Made by a program: the position numbers and the translations under genes
Notes under the pieces: generated by a model
Told to the model about the DNA's origin: nothing
The model's input: the letters and a program-made list of their open reading frames with translations, nothing else
Databases searched by the model: none
Shown here: positions 17,695-25,846 of the stretch, piece after piece
Layout of the letters: each line of letters starts with the position of its first letter
Position numbering within the stretch: the stretch's first letter is position 1
Source of the DNA: Algoriphagus ratkowskyi
GTDB lineage: Bacteria; Bacteroidota; Bacteroidia; Cytophagales; Cyclobacteriaceae
Direction: 5' to 3'
Assembly: GCF_002150505.1 (NCBI RefSeq)
Contig: NZ_MSSV01000022.1
Coordinates: 1 to 51,214 of the forward strand
Length of the DNA: 51,214 bases

Positions 17695-18498
17695 TCACTT
17701 TGCAAAAATTGCCTGCCAGCTAAATAAAATAGGCACTACCAAAGCGACTGCTAAGGATAAAAAAACCATGCCTCTTTCGTTAGTACTTACTTTTACAGAC
17801 TTCATTTTATCAGGCTGAACATATATAATATCATTTTGTTTAAGTATATAATACGGTGATTTTAAGAGATCTTTATCATTAAGATCTAAGGTAGTTACGG
17901 ACCTGATGCCATCTGATTCTCGAATCAAACGAACATCTTCTCTATGACCAAACTCTGTCATATCCCCGGCTAAACCAAGTGCCTCGAAAATATTTAAATT
18001 CTCCGATGGCACATAAAACGTTGATGGGTTTTTAACTTCTCCTATGACAGTGATCTTAAAATTAGCAAACTGAATTGTCACCACCGGATCCACGATATAT
18101 TCCTCAATGCCCTTCTCAATTAACAGAGTCGCCTGCGATTTAGAAAGTCCGTCTAATTTTAACTTCCCTACCACTGGAATATTAATCTGGCCTGTTTCAT
18201 CTACTAAAAAACCTTCAGCATTAATGCTATTAATAACACTTCTATTGAAGTCAAGGTCGGTTGACGGATCATTAAACATTGCATTCATTTCTGGCTGCAG
18301 ACTACTCAAACTAATCCTTAATAAGTCCCCTGATTGAATTTTCACTTGTCGATCTTGTTCTATTGCGGTTTGAAAATTTTCATCAATATCCAAATTACTC
18401 ATGTATGTGAGATTTCTATTGGCGCAGGACGAGAAAATAATTGACAGGAACAGAAAAAACAAAAACTGATTTCCTGAAAAATTGCTATTACTAATCAT
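17695..18498 (-). CDS. Wza-like polysaccharide export outer-membrane lipoprotein
   Basis: 267 residues. The signal peptide ends in a lipobox (IFSSC, Cys25). A Poly_export domain (~50-145: IQSGDLLRISLSSL, then VDETGQINIPVVGKL) is followed by an SLBB-like domain (~150-235: ITVIGEVKNPSTFYVP, then LNIFEALGLAGDM). A C-terminal hydrophobic helix (VFLSLAVALVVPILFSW) ends the protein. This is the usual short Bacteroidota form of Wza, forming the outer-membrane exit channel. First gene of the wza-wzc-wzx-GT2 operon. Confidence 0.92.
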   Translation of the reverse strand: MISNSNFSGNQFLFFLFLSIIFSSCANRNLTYMSNLDIDENFQTAIEQDRQVKIQSGDLLRISLSSLQPEMNAMFNDPSTDLDFNRSVINSINAEGFLVDETGQINIPVVGKLKLDGLSKSQATLLIEKGIEEYIVDPVVTIQFANFKITVIGEVKNPSTFYVPSENLNIFEALGLAGDMTEFGHREDVRLIRESDGIRSVTTLDLNDKDLLKSPYYILKQNDIIYVQPDKMKSVKVSTNERGMVFLSLAVALVVPILFSWQAIFAK

Positions 18499-18548
18499 TT
18501 ATTATTATAATTAAATTTTTAAATGTTTAAATTGTCTTTATACTATAG

Positions 18549-18604
18549 CACTTCCTTCTTTTTTCCACAATCTATAAAACCTTACAACAATCCAAAAGGA
18601 AGTG
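18549..18604 (-). promoter_or_regulatory. Inverted repeat in the presumed leader of the export operon
   Basis: CACTTCCTT (18549-18557) and its perfect complement AAGGAAGTG (18596-18604) flank a 38-nt loop, 51-106 nt upstream of the Wza-like ATG. It could fold in the leader RNA or be an operator. Function is inferred only from position. Confidence 0.35.
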
Positions 18605-18630
18605 AATTATTTTACTTTGTGTTAAAATAC

Positions 18631-18638
18631 CAAAATTA
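18631..18638 (-). promoter_or_regulatory. Possible -7 element of the export operon
   Basis: The minus strand reads TAATTTTG, fitting TAnnTTTG. The nearest TTG lies 26 nt upstream, too far for the usual 17-23 nt, so support is weak. Confidence 0.3.
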
Positions 18639-19179
18639 TCTATTGAATAATAGTGGATTAAAAGCAAAGCCATGCCTTTTAATAATTATTTGGACGCGAC
18701 CTTTACTTCTAAAACTGTCCAAATATCCATTTTTATGATGACAAGCCCAAGAAATCTTTATCTACAGATTTCCTTATAATTGAGTTTTTAGGAATTGGGT
18801 ACAACCAGAAATGGAAACGTCCTTAACTCAACTACTTCCGTGCCGATCAATTTGGGAAAACAACAATAAAAACGGGCATATGAAAATTAATAGCCCAAAT
18901 ACCAGGAGGATTTTAAGTTTTATAGTATTACAATTTTTAAATTTCCGTTGCTTGATTCACCAACTCATAAGAAAAAAAATAATACAACTATCGCATAATC
19001 AGTTGTCTAAGTAATCCTGAAAGTTTCATTGGGATGGTCTATGTGTAGGAACAACAACTTTTTCTACAAAGTGAGATAGATTAAATCTGTAGTTCCTCTT
19101 TTCACATTTTGCACTACTCTGTGATTCATAGATTTAGTAGAAAGAATTAGTATTGTATGTCAGTAAATTTAATTTTGAC

Positions 19180-19743
19180 TCAACCCTCAATCTCCTTTAA
19201 TAGATCCGCATACCATTCCGGACCATATTTTCGAGTAAGAGCATCTTTCAAAAATTTGTAGATGGGCACTTTAAGACTATTACCAAGCTGACATGCGGGA
19301 TCACAGATATGCCAGCGATCATAATTCAAAGCATCAAACTGATCGTATTTGGTCACACGAATCGGGTACATATGACAACTGATAGGTTTTTTCCAAGTGA
19401 TCTTTCCATCTAGGTATGCCTGCTCTATACCGCATTTTAAAATACCTCGATCATCCTTTAAGGCATAAGCACATTCTCTATTGTCTCCAATGGTAGGTGT
19501 ACCCTTATCACCATCCTTATCAAACACCCAAGTTCCTTGCTTTGCGATTGCTTGACGGCCTTCTTCTGTGATATAATCTTTCACAATAGGGTAAATATCC
19601 TCAATGATGTGAGTCTCATCATCCTCTAATGGAGCACCAGCATCGCCTTCCACACAACACGCGCCCTTACAAGCCTCTAAATCACAGACAAAAAAATTCT
19701 CTTTTATATCATCCGAAAGGACAGTATTCCCTACTAGTATCAT
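19180..19743 (-). CDS. DUF3109 family protein
   Basis: 187 residues, no signal peptide. It contains the cysteine cluster typical of DUF3109: C20, C25, C29-C30 in [20 protein letters not shown], then C91, C104, C123 (ISCHMYPIR), C147 and C151. The arrangement resembles zinc- or iron-chelating CxnCxnCC domains, so a metal or Fe-S site is likely. The reaction is unknown. It is 39 nt downstream of the hot-dog protein gene and on the same strand, so the two probably form an operon. Conserved in Bacteroidota. Confidence 0.88.
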   Translation of the reverse strand: MILVGNTVLSDDIKENFFVCDLEACKGACCVEGDAGAPLEDDETHIIEDIYPIVKDYITEEGRQAIAKQGTWVFDKDGDKGTPTIGDNRECAYALKDDRGILKCGIEQAYLDGKITWKKPISCHMYPIRVTKYDQFDALNYDRWHICDPACQLGNSLKVPIYKFLKDALTRKYGPEWYADLLKEIEG

Positions 19744-19782
19744 GGTATTCCTTGTTAGTAAGCAAAGTTAAGCAATCGAATG

Positions 19783-20262
19783 CTAGGCATTCGGCTTCGC
19801 AGGCTCTTTTCTTCGGACATAAATGCCTTTCTGCAATTTTGCAATCACTTTGCCCTCCCCGTCTCTTACTTCGCAGGGAAATTCGAAAACTCCTTTTCCA
19901 TCCCGATCAACAGCCATTTTTACCTCAGTAATTTGACTAGGTGATACTTTGAATTCCGCATAAACATTCCCTTTTCCAGGTTTCACAAACTCTATATTCG
20001 CTGTCTTATCCCAAACAATGTATTCTTCTCCCAACTGAATGAGGAGGATAAACATAAAAAACGGATCACACATGGAGTAGAGAGAACCTCCATAAGCAGT
20101 TCCAAGCAGATTACGATTGTACCATGTGAGCTTGAGTCGCGTGCGAAAGCTGGAGAAATCATCGGCATAGTCTATTACTTTGATTCCCGCAAATAGATAA
20201 GGCGGATACCAATTAATTAATCGAATAAGCCGGCGAAATTTTTTAGTATTCTTTTTATCCAT
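19783..20262 (-). CDS. DUF4442 hot-dog fold protein (thioesterase-like)
   Basis: 159 residues from the ATG at 20262; an in-frame TTG at 20280 would add six residues but is a poorer start. The hot-dog core is visible: YNRNLLGTAYGGSLYSMCDPFFMFIL (helix with the GG.L motif), then IVWDKTANIEFVKPGKGNVYAEFKV. These match DUF4442/acyl-CoA thioesterase relatives such as PaaI. The substrate is unknown. It is the upstream partner of the DUF3109 gene and is transcribed away from rnpB. Confidence 0.82.
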   Translation of the reverse strand: MDKKNTKKFRRLIRLINWYPPYLFAGIKVIDYADDFSSFRTRLKLTWYNRNLLGTAYGGSLYSMCDPFFMFILLIQLGEEYIVWDKTANIEFVKPGKGNVYAEFKVSPSQITEVKMAVDRDGKGVFEFPCEVRDGEGKVIAKLQKGIYVRRKEPAKPNA

Positions 20263-20370
20263 AGGAAAAAGGTAAGGCAAAAGACACAGAAATAGAACGA
20301 CTTACAAAATCACTTCTAAAGCTATCTCCTTCCTTCCACATATTTCTAAAACTGAGAGCAAGAAATTGCC

Positions 20371-20378
20371 GTACTTTG
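20371..20378 (+). promoter_or_regulatory. Possible -7 element of rnpB
   Basis: GTACTTTG lies 5 nt before the predicted 5' end of RNase P RNA. It matches TAnnTTTG except for one missing base between TA and TTTG, and no good -33 TTG is seen. Position is the main support. Confidence 0.35.
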
Positions 20379-20382
20379 TAGC

Positions 20383-20812
20383 GTGCAAGTCGTCTTGTCA
20401 TCTTTCTCTCCTGATAGCTATCGGGATGGAAAGGAGGAAAGTCCGGGCAACATAGAGCGCCATACTTCTTAACGGGAAGGGGACTGACTGGTGACGGTCA
20501 GTTTACAGCTAGTGCAACAGAGAATATACCGCTCTAAGACTTCGGGGTTTGCCCTGAGCATGTCTAAGAGTAAGGGTGAAAAGGTGGAGTAAGAGCCCAC
20601 CGGTCTGGCAGTGATGTCAGGGGCATGGCAAACCTTATGGGTTGAAAGATCAAATAGGTTCCGCGTCGGATTCAGTTCCGAGAAAAGTTGCTCGCTTTTA
20701 TGCGGAACGGGTAGATCGATGGACCCCGATTGTGAAGTCGGGGCTAGATAAATGACAAGAAACCAATTCTGAAAATAGAAGAGGAAACAGAACCCGGCTT
20801 ATAGACTTGCAC
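20383..20812 (+). ncRNA. rnpB: RNase P RNA
   Basis: About 430 nt. The ends pair as helix P1: GTGCAAGTC (20383-20391) with GACTTGCAC (20804-20812). The universal CR-I sequence GAGGAAAGTCCGGGC is at 20434-20448, and the 3' conserved stretches AGATAAATGACAAGAAACC and ACAGAACCCGGCTTATAG lie at about 20745-20803. Overall layout is type A. The P3 helix is built from a near-palindrome, TCCTGATAGCTATCGGGA (20409-20426), whose core recurs as an interspersed element elsewhere in this window. A T-run (20813-20818) directly after P1 may end transcription. RNase P RNA cleaves 5' leaders from tRNA precursors. Confidence 0.96.
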
Positions 20813-20834
20813 TTTTTTATTTTATATTGAAACT

Positions 20835-21992
20835 ATGTCAAAAATACTGATCATCGATGACGAAAAAGTCATCCGCGCTACATTACGCGAAATTCTAGAA
20901 TACGAGAAGTACATTGTAAGCGAAGCTCAAGATGGCGTAGAAGGCTTGGCCAAGTTGCAAGAAGATGATTATGATCTTGTGCTCTGCGATGTTAAAATGC
21001 CTAAAATGGATGGTATAGAAGTGCTGGAGAAAGCTAAGGAATTAGATAAATCTCCGCAATTTATCATGATCTCTGCACATGGAAGCATTGAAACCGCAGT
21101 GGAAGCAACTAAGAAAGGTGCTTTCGACTTCATCCCAAAACCACCGGACCTCAATAGGCTTTTACTTACTGTGAGAAACGCCTTGGACAAAAAGGAGCTT
21201 GTGACTGAGACGAAAGTTCTGAAAAAGAAACTGTCAAAGAAACTGGATATGGTGGGTGAATCTGCTCCTATTCAACATGTGAAAGAAACCATTGAAAAAG
21301 TAGCTCCTACAGATGCCCGCGTGCTGATCACAGGTCCAAATGGAACTGGCAAGGAGCTGGTAGCCCATTGGGTGCATGCAAAGAGTAATAGAGCGTCTCA
21401 GCCTTTTGTCGCAGTAAACTGTGCTGCCATTCCTTCAGAATTAATAGAAAGTGAACTATTTGGGCATGAAAAAGGTGCTTTTACCTCTGCGCATAAACTC
21501 CGTCAAGGGAAATTTGAGCAAGCACAGGGTGGCACTTTATTCTTAGATGAGATTGGCGACATGTCGCTTTCTGCACAGTCAAAAGTACTTCGAGCACTTC
21601 AGGAAAATCTAATCAACCGAGTTGGTTCTGACAAAGACATTAAAGTGGATGTTCGAGTATTGGCTGCTACGAATAAAGACCTGAAAAAAGAGATAGAAGA
21701 AAATAGATTCCGTGAGGATTTGTACCACAGACTAAGTGTGATATTAATTCAAGTGCCAGCGCTGAAAGATAGGAAAGATGATATTCCACTATTGGTCAAT
21801 AAGTTTTTGGAAGACCTCTCACAGGAAAATGGCGATGCAAAGAAAAGTATCAGCAAAGCTGCGATGGCAAAATTGCAGGAATTCCCATGGACTGGAAACA
21901 TCCGAGAACTGCGAAATGTAGTAGAAAGATTAGTAATTTTAGGAGAACCTGAAATTAGCTTAGATGACATAAAAAAATACGCTGACTATTAA
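20835..21992 (+). CDS. NtrC-type response regulator lacking a DNA-binding domain
   Basis: 385 residues. The receiver domain (1-~118) has the acidic pair D9/D10, phosphorylation site D52 (LCDVKMPKMDG) and Lys102. The sigma54-activator AAA+ domain (~138-375) has Walker A GPNGTGKE (167-174), Walker B GGTLFLDEIGD (232-242) and the arginine-rich sensor end WTGNIRELRNVVERL. The sigma54-contacting loop reads GAFTSA (214-219), not GAFTGA. The protein ends at DDIKKYADY with no Fis-type helix-turn-helix, about 70 residues shorter than NtrC. Known HTH-less relatives (FlgR, CtcC) activate from solution. It starts 22 nt after rnpB, with no clear promoter between. No partner kinase is adjacent. Confidence 0.92.
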   Translation: MSKILIIDDEKVIRATLREILEYEKYIVSEAQDGVEGLAKLQEDDYDLVLCDVKMPKMDGIEVLEKAKELDKSPQFIMISAHGSIETAVEATKKGAFDFIPKPPDLNRLLLTVRNALDKKELVTETKVLKKKLSKKLDMVGESAPIQHVKETIEKVAPTDARVLITGPNGTGKELVAHWVHAKSNRASQPFVAVNCAAIPSELIESELFGHEKGAFTSAHKLRQGKFEQAQGGTLFLDEIGDMSLSAQSKVLRALQENLINRVGSDKDIKVDVRVLAATNKDLKKEIEENRFREDLYHRLSVILIQVPALKDRKDDIPLLVNKFLEDLSQENGDAKKSISKAAMAKLQEFPWTGNIRELRNVVERLVILGEPEISLDDIKKYADY

Positions 21993-22333
21993 GTCTTTTA
22001 CTGGTTTGTCGAGCGTATGAATCAGACTCGCATTTATTCAAGTGCTTCCGTTATTGACATCACAGTAGCATTTATATAAACCAGTTAAATGAAAATTTAA
22101 TATGTGATTTTCTAGTGCATCCAAGTTTAGCAACTAGACTGAAAAATGGTTCACTAGTAAATGTCTTAAATCATCACCTCAGATAAAGATGTCATCTTAG
22201 GCAATTTAGGTAGTCGTTGAAATGCGATTTTTGGATAAATATCTATCCTATTAATTAAAGCTTTTCAAATAATACTTTGGTAATAATTCCACTTTCCTCC
22301 GTTTTCAAGAAATCTTAGTAGCGCTCTTCAAAT
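21993..22333. other. 341-bp intergenic region, nothing recognised
   Basis: It lies between the convergent response-regulator and DUF4221 genes. I looked for a frameshifted continuation of the regulator encoding an HTH and found none. No clear terminator hairpin was seen. Confidence 0.5.
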
Positions 22334-23494
22334 CTAGAGAATCTCAACATCCATAATGACGAAAGCCAGTTCGTCATTAATATTTTCATACATCCAGATG
22401 TCCCCATCTTTAGCAAAATATTTTACTGGAAGCTTAGCCAGTTCTGATATTTCAGCTTCAACGATTAGATTGAATTCTTTATCAAAAATACTTAGAAATA
22501 CATCGGACCCAGTCGATATATAGTGTCCGTAACCATTGAGTTCTTCTCCAAAATGCATTTTTTCTGAAAACCTGAAAAAACGTTCATTTTTTTCATCCCA
22601 AAAAAAAGATCTGTAATTAATATCTTCCTCAGTTTTTTTAATAATTTCCTTCAATTGACCAGAGGTTCTTTCAACTTCTTTTGGAGGAACATAACTTTTC
22701 TTATCGGCCAATAAATGGGTATTCCAACTTTTAATATGGAGACTGTCTTTTTCCAGATCAAAAATCAACATTTCATTAAAGGCAGTATTACTAATAATAA
22801 TTTGCCCATTGACATTTATAGCAGAGGCACTTGGCCCATAGCTTCCTGCTGGAGATCCTTCAAACAAAAGCTTAACATTAAAATCCTTTAGTTTTTCTAA
22901 TTCTGGCAACTCTAACTTTTCAAAAGTTTGATCTTTCAAATCAAAATCGAGTATCATGCGGGATTCACTCTTCTGGTGAAAAATAAATACAATAAGCCTA
23001 TCTGAATTATTTTCAACTTGAAAAAATGCTCCTGCATAGTATTCATCAGTTCCAAGGAATTCAGGGGCGATTTTATCAAGCGCCAAATCCCTGACTAAAT
23101 CTCCATTTTGATCAAAAATCCTATATAAAAAATAATCCCAGAAAAGTATATTTCCATCTGACAAAAGAGCGAAGTGTGAAACATAATTAACCACGTTAAG
23201 TACGCCATTAGGACCTTCTTTTTCGAATTGAACCTTTTCTAAAAGTCTAAGTTCATCTAAATCAATCTTCTCTGTAGTATAATCTTGTCTATTGAAATTG
23301 ATCAGATAGCTTTTATCATTTGATAGACCAGAATAATAAAGGTGATCCTGTAAATAAAGAAACTCATCACCTGAATCCACACGTACAGTATCTAAGGAAA
23401 CCCTGATTTGATCCGAAACAGTATGCTTTTTTTCTGCTTTTGAAGCACAAGCACTAACTGCTAAAAATAAAGCAACAGCCATTAACAATCTCAT
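22334..23494 (-). CDS. DUF4221-like lipoprotein
   Basis: 386 residues. A short signal peptide ends in lipobox AVSAC (Cys16). The rest resembles the beta-propeller-like DUF4221 family common in Algoriphagus and relatives, with repeated short segments such as GVLNVVNYVSHFALLSDGNILFWDYFLYRIFDQNGDLV and a late DVFLSIFDKEFNLI. It is likely anchored in the periplasm or outer membrane. No function is known for the family. The gene stands alone; it is 112 nt from the acyltransferase gene on the same strand. Confidence 0.75.
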   Translation of the reverse strand: MRLLMAVALFLAVSACASKAEKKHTVSDQIRVSLDTVRVDSGDEFLYLQDHLYYSGLSNDKSYLINFNRQDYTTEKIDLDELRLLEKVQFEKEGPNGVLNVVNYVSHFALLSDGNILFWDYFLYRIFDQNGDLVRDLALDKIAPEFLGTDEYYAGAFFQVENNSDRLIVFIFHQKSESRMILDFDLKDQTFEKLELPELEKLKDFNVKLLFEGSPAGSYGPSASAINVNGQIIISNTAFNEMLIFDLEKDSLHIKSWNTHLLADKKSYVPPKEVERTSGQLKEIIKKTEEDINYRSFFWDEKNERFFRFSEKMHFGEELNGYGHYISTGSDVFLSIFDKEFNLIVEAEISELAKLPVKYFAKDGDIWMYENINDELAFVIMDVEIL

Positions 23495-23606
23495 AAAATG
23501 CTATTTTAGAATTCAATTAAACTTATCTCGAATTAAAAGTTAATTAAATCCAATTTGTCTTTGATCTTAGTCGCTTATAAAAAATGTTAAGCTGGAAAAA
23601 GTATCT

Positions 23607-24167
23607 CTACAGAATGCCCTTTTTTGGATGTCTTCCGGTAACAGTTCTTCCGAAGACTTTTAGCTCTTCAATCTGCTCATCCATATTTCCGTTAGGATAA
23701 ATACATGGCCCGATACCAGCTTCCTTTTTTTTGTAATCCAAATAACCAACTACCACAGGAACATTTGCTCCAAGTGCTATATGATAAAACCCTGATTTCC
23801 ATTTTTTTACTTGATCTCTAGTTCCTTCAGGCGTCACCATGATGACAAGTTCATCGCGCTCATTGAGCATAGATACCATTGACTCCGTATAGGTCTGTTT
23901 CCTCCCTCCAGGAACCCGTTTTCTATCAATAGCAATTGCCCCGAGACCTTTAAGCAACCATCCTAAAGGCCCTACCATCACTTCCTTTTTGATAGTGAAG
24001 CGCACAGGGATATCCATGAGAAAAAAGGCTGCTCTCGCGTAAAGAATATCCCAATTAGAAGTATGCGGAATAGCGATAAGAACTGCCTTTTTCAATCCCT
24101 CTGGCCATTGATTGTTCAGAGACCAACCTGAAACCCAAAACACAATTCTCGATAAAAACTTCATCAT
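23607..24167 (-). CDS. 1-acyl-glycerol-3-phosphate acyltransferase-like protein (PlsC family)
   Basis: 186 residues. The acyltransferase motifs are H35-TSNW-D40 (the H-x4-D catalytic pair), GAIAIDRKRVPGGRK (~77-91) and PEGTR (113-117). It is short for PlsC and has only a weak N-terminal hydrophobic stretch, as in small bacterial paralogues. It probably transfers an acyl chain to a lysolipid at the inner membrane. Its ATG overlaps the patatin stop by 4 nt (ATGA), so translation is coupled. Together with the patatin it could form a deacylation/reacylation pair (inference). Confidence 0.87.
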   Translation of the reverse strand: MMKFLSRIVFWVSGWSLNNQWPEGLKKAVLIAIPHTSNWDILYARAAFFLMDIPVRFTIKKEVMVGPLGWLLKGLGAIAIDRKRVPGGRKQTYTESMVSMLNERDELVIMVTPEGTRDQVKKWKSGFYHIALGANVPVVVGYLDYKKKEAGIGPCIYPNGNMDEQIEELKVFGRTVTGRHPKKGIL

Positions 24168-24967
24168 ACTTTATTAGATTTATTGCTATCCACAGCCAAT
24201 TCTAAGATAGTAGGATTATTTTCAATATAATTCATCGTAAAGTCATAACCGACACTGAAAAGTTCGGATGCTTTCTTTATGTCAAACACGCCATATTTCG
24301 CCAACTCTGGAGGCTCAATAAAATAGTCACATTTAGACTCACGGCTGTACACATTGTAATTCATAGCCATAATTACCGATCTTTCAATCAGCTTTTTCAT
24401 GTTACTGATATTTGTTTCTTGAGGTAATTGATTACAATTCACTCCAATTACATAATCGCATATTCCTTCAAGTGGCTCAACGGGGAGATTATTCAATACT
24501 CCCCCATCCACCATATAATTTTTCCCGATCACAATGGGGTCAAACATTCCTGGGATACAAGATGAAGCCATTATAGGCCGGATCAATTCACCTTCAGAAT
24601 AGTATCGTACTTTGGCTTTTTTAATATCAGTAGCAGCTACAGTTAAAGGGATTTTCAGCTTCGCAAAATCATCGTGATCTAAATAAAGCTTAAATAAAGC
24701 TCCAACTGAATCCATTTTAAGAAATCCCGTCAAAGAAATGGCGGGACGCATAAACTTGAAATAATTAGTCTTAACAATTATTTTCAAAATGTCATCAGGT
24801 GTATACCCTTGACAAAACATTGCTCCTACAATTGCTCCCGCTGAAGTCCCAGAAACCTTCGTGGGATGTATACCTGACTCAGTTAATGCTTTCAATACGC
24901 CCAAATGAGAAATACCCCTCACTCCACCGCCTGATAGCGCTATCCCAATTTTCAGCTTAGATTTCAT
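24164..24967 (-). CDS. Patatin-like phospholipase
   Basis: 267 residues, no signal peptide. The oxyanion loop is GGGVRGISHLG (13-23), the nucleophile elbow GTSAG (Ser42) and the catalytic Asp sits in VDGGVLNNLP (Asp154), the RssA/YlbK-type arrangement. It is expected to hydrolyse acyl esters of phospholipids, probably in the cytoplasm. Overlaps the upstream MBL gene by 11 nt and the downstream acyltransferase by 4 nt, so all three are made from one transcript. Confidence 0.9.
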   Translation of the reverse strand: MKSKLKIGIALSGGGVRGISHLGVLKALTESGIHPTKVSGTSAGAIVGAMFCQGYTPDDILKIIVKTNYFKFMRPAISLTGFLKMDSVGALFKLYLDHDDFAKLKIPLTVAATDIKKAKVRYYSEGELIRPIMASSCIPGMFDPIVIGKNYMVDGGVLNNLPVEPLEGICDYVIGVNCNQLPQETNISNMKKLIERSVIMAMNYNVYSRESKCDYFIEPPELAKYGVFDIKKASELFSVGYDFTMNYIENNPTILELAVDSNKSNKV

Positions 24968-25796
24968 CCAATCTAAATGTTTGATCTAAGCGAACACCTC
25001 TGTCCGTCATTTTCACAGTACAGCATTCGTTCTCAGCATCGTGCTCTAGAAAAAGTATATACTTTTCACGGGCTGCTTCTTCTAAAAACTTGGACTTTTC
25101 GTCCATCGTGAGAAGAGGCCGCGTGTCGTAGCCCATTACATAAGGCAAAGGGATATGGCCTACTGATGGTAATAAATCAGCTACAAAAACTACCGTTTTT
25201 CCTTTATACTGGATTTTAGGAAGCATCTGTTTATCTGTATGCCCGTCAACCGTAATAAAGTCAAAGCCTGGAAAGAATGATTTGTTATCTAAATCCAAAT
25301 ACTCCAATTGCCCCAATTCCTGCATTGGAAGAATATTCTCTTCTAAAAAAGATGCTTTTTCACGAGGGTTAGGAACAGTTGCCCATTGCCAATGCTCTTT
25401 ATTTGACCAATAAGTCGCTCTAGGGAAAGTCATTTCGTACTGCCCGTGTGAGCCATACCTCACGCCGCCACCACAATGATCGAAATGCAAGTGAGTAAGA
25501 AAGTTATCTGTGATCTGATGAGGACTAACTCCAAGTCTCTTGAGACTTTTGTCCAAGCTGTCATCACCATGGAGATAGAAATGAGAGAAGAACTTAGCAT
25601 CCTGCTTATCTCCTATTCCATTGTCAATTAATACGATCCTGTCGCCATCAACCACAAGTAGGGATCTCATTGCCCAAGTACACAGGTTGTTTTCATCCGC
25701 TTGATTTGTTCTGGACCAAAGGGTCTTTGGCACGACTCCAAACATGGCCCCGCCATCCAATTTGAAAAACTCTGTATTGACTACGTGTAACTCCAT
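24957..25796 (-). CDS. MBL-fold metallo-hydrolase
   Basis: 279 residues. The metal site is THLHFDH (H102, H104, D106, H107), with a later His in VDGHTDKQM and Asp in VADLLPS, and a C-terminal FLEHD. The TNQADENN near residue 30 and the general layout resemble the lactonase-like branch (YtnP/AiiA relatives), but substrate cannot be assigned. First gene of a three-gene overlapping operon with a patatin and an acyltransferase. A terminator separates it from accA, so it probably has its own promoter or relies on read-through. Confidence 0.88.
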   Translation of the reverse strand: MELHVVNTEFFKLDGGAMFGVVPKTLWSRTNQADENNLCTWAMRSLLVVDGDRIVLIDNGIGDKQDAKFFSHFYLHGDDSLDKSLKRLGVSPHQITDNFLTHLHFDHCGGGVRYGSHGQYEMTFPRATYWSNKEHWQWATVPNPREKASFLEENILPMQELGQLEYLDLDNKSFFPGFDFITVDGHTDKQMLPKIQYKGKTVVFVADLLPSVGHIPLPYVMGYDTRPLLTMDEKSKFLEEAAREKYILFLEHDAENECCTVKMTDRGVRLDQTFRLDEI

Positions 25797-25804
25797 AATA
25801 CAAA

Positions 25805-25837
25805 AGAAAATCCCGGACTTTGGAAGAAGTCCGGGCT
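25805..25837 (-). terminator. Terminator of accA
   Basis: Read on the minus strand: GCCCGGACTT, a short loop, AAGTCCGGG, then ATTTTCTTTT. It begins 10 nt after the accA stop and ends just before the MBL gene. Confidence 0.8.
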
Positions 25838-25846
25838 TGAAATATT

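Larger units (their letters stand above)
18499..19179. other. 681-bp leader/intergenic region upstream of the export operon
   Basis: No gene is recognisable on either strand. The half nearest the Wza gene holds a 9-bp inverted repeat (18549-18557 / 18596-18604) and a possible -7 element at 18631-18638. The rest (about 18740-19179) shows nothing I can name. Such a long leader would fit regulation of capsule expression, but no known antiterminator gene (UpxY/NusG-like) is next to it. Confidence 0.5.

Noticed and set aside
18811..19014. A 67-codon plus-strand open frame upstream of the export operon
   Set aside because: No signal, domain or start context; located in AT-rich leader DNA with many stops around it.
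21993..22333. Possible frameshifted HTH domain continuing the NtrC-type regulator
   Set aside because: None of the frames gives a Fis-like helix-turn-helix; the regulator seems to end naturally after its AAA+ domain.
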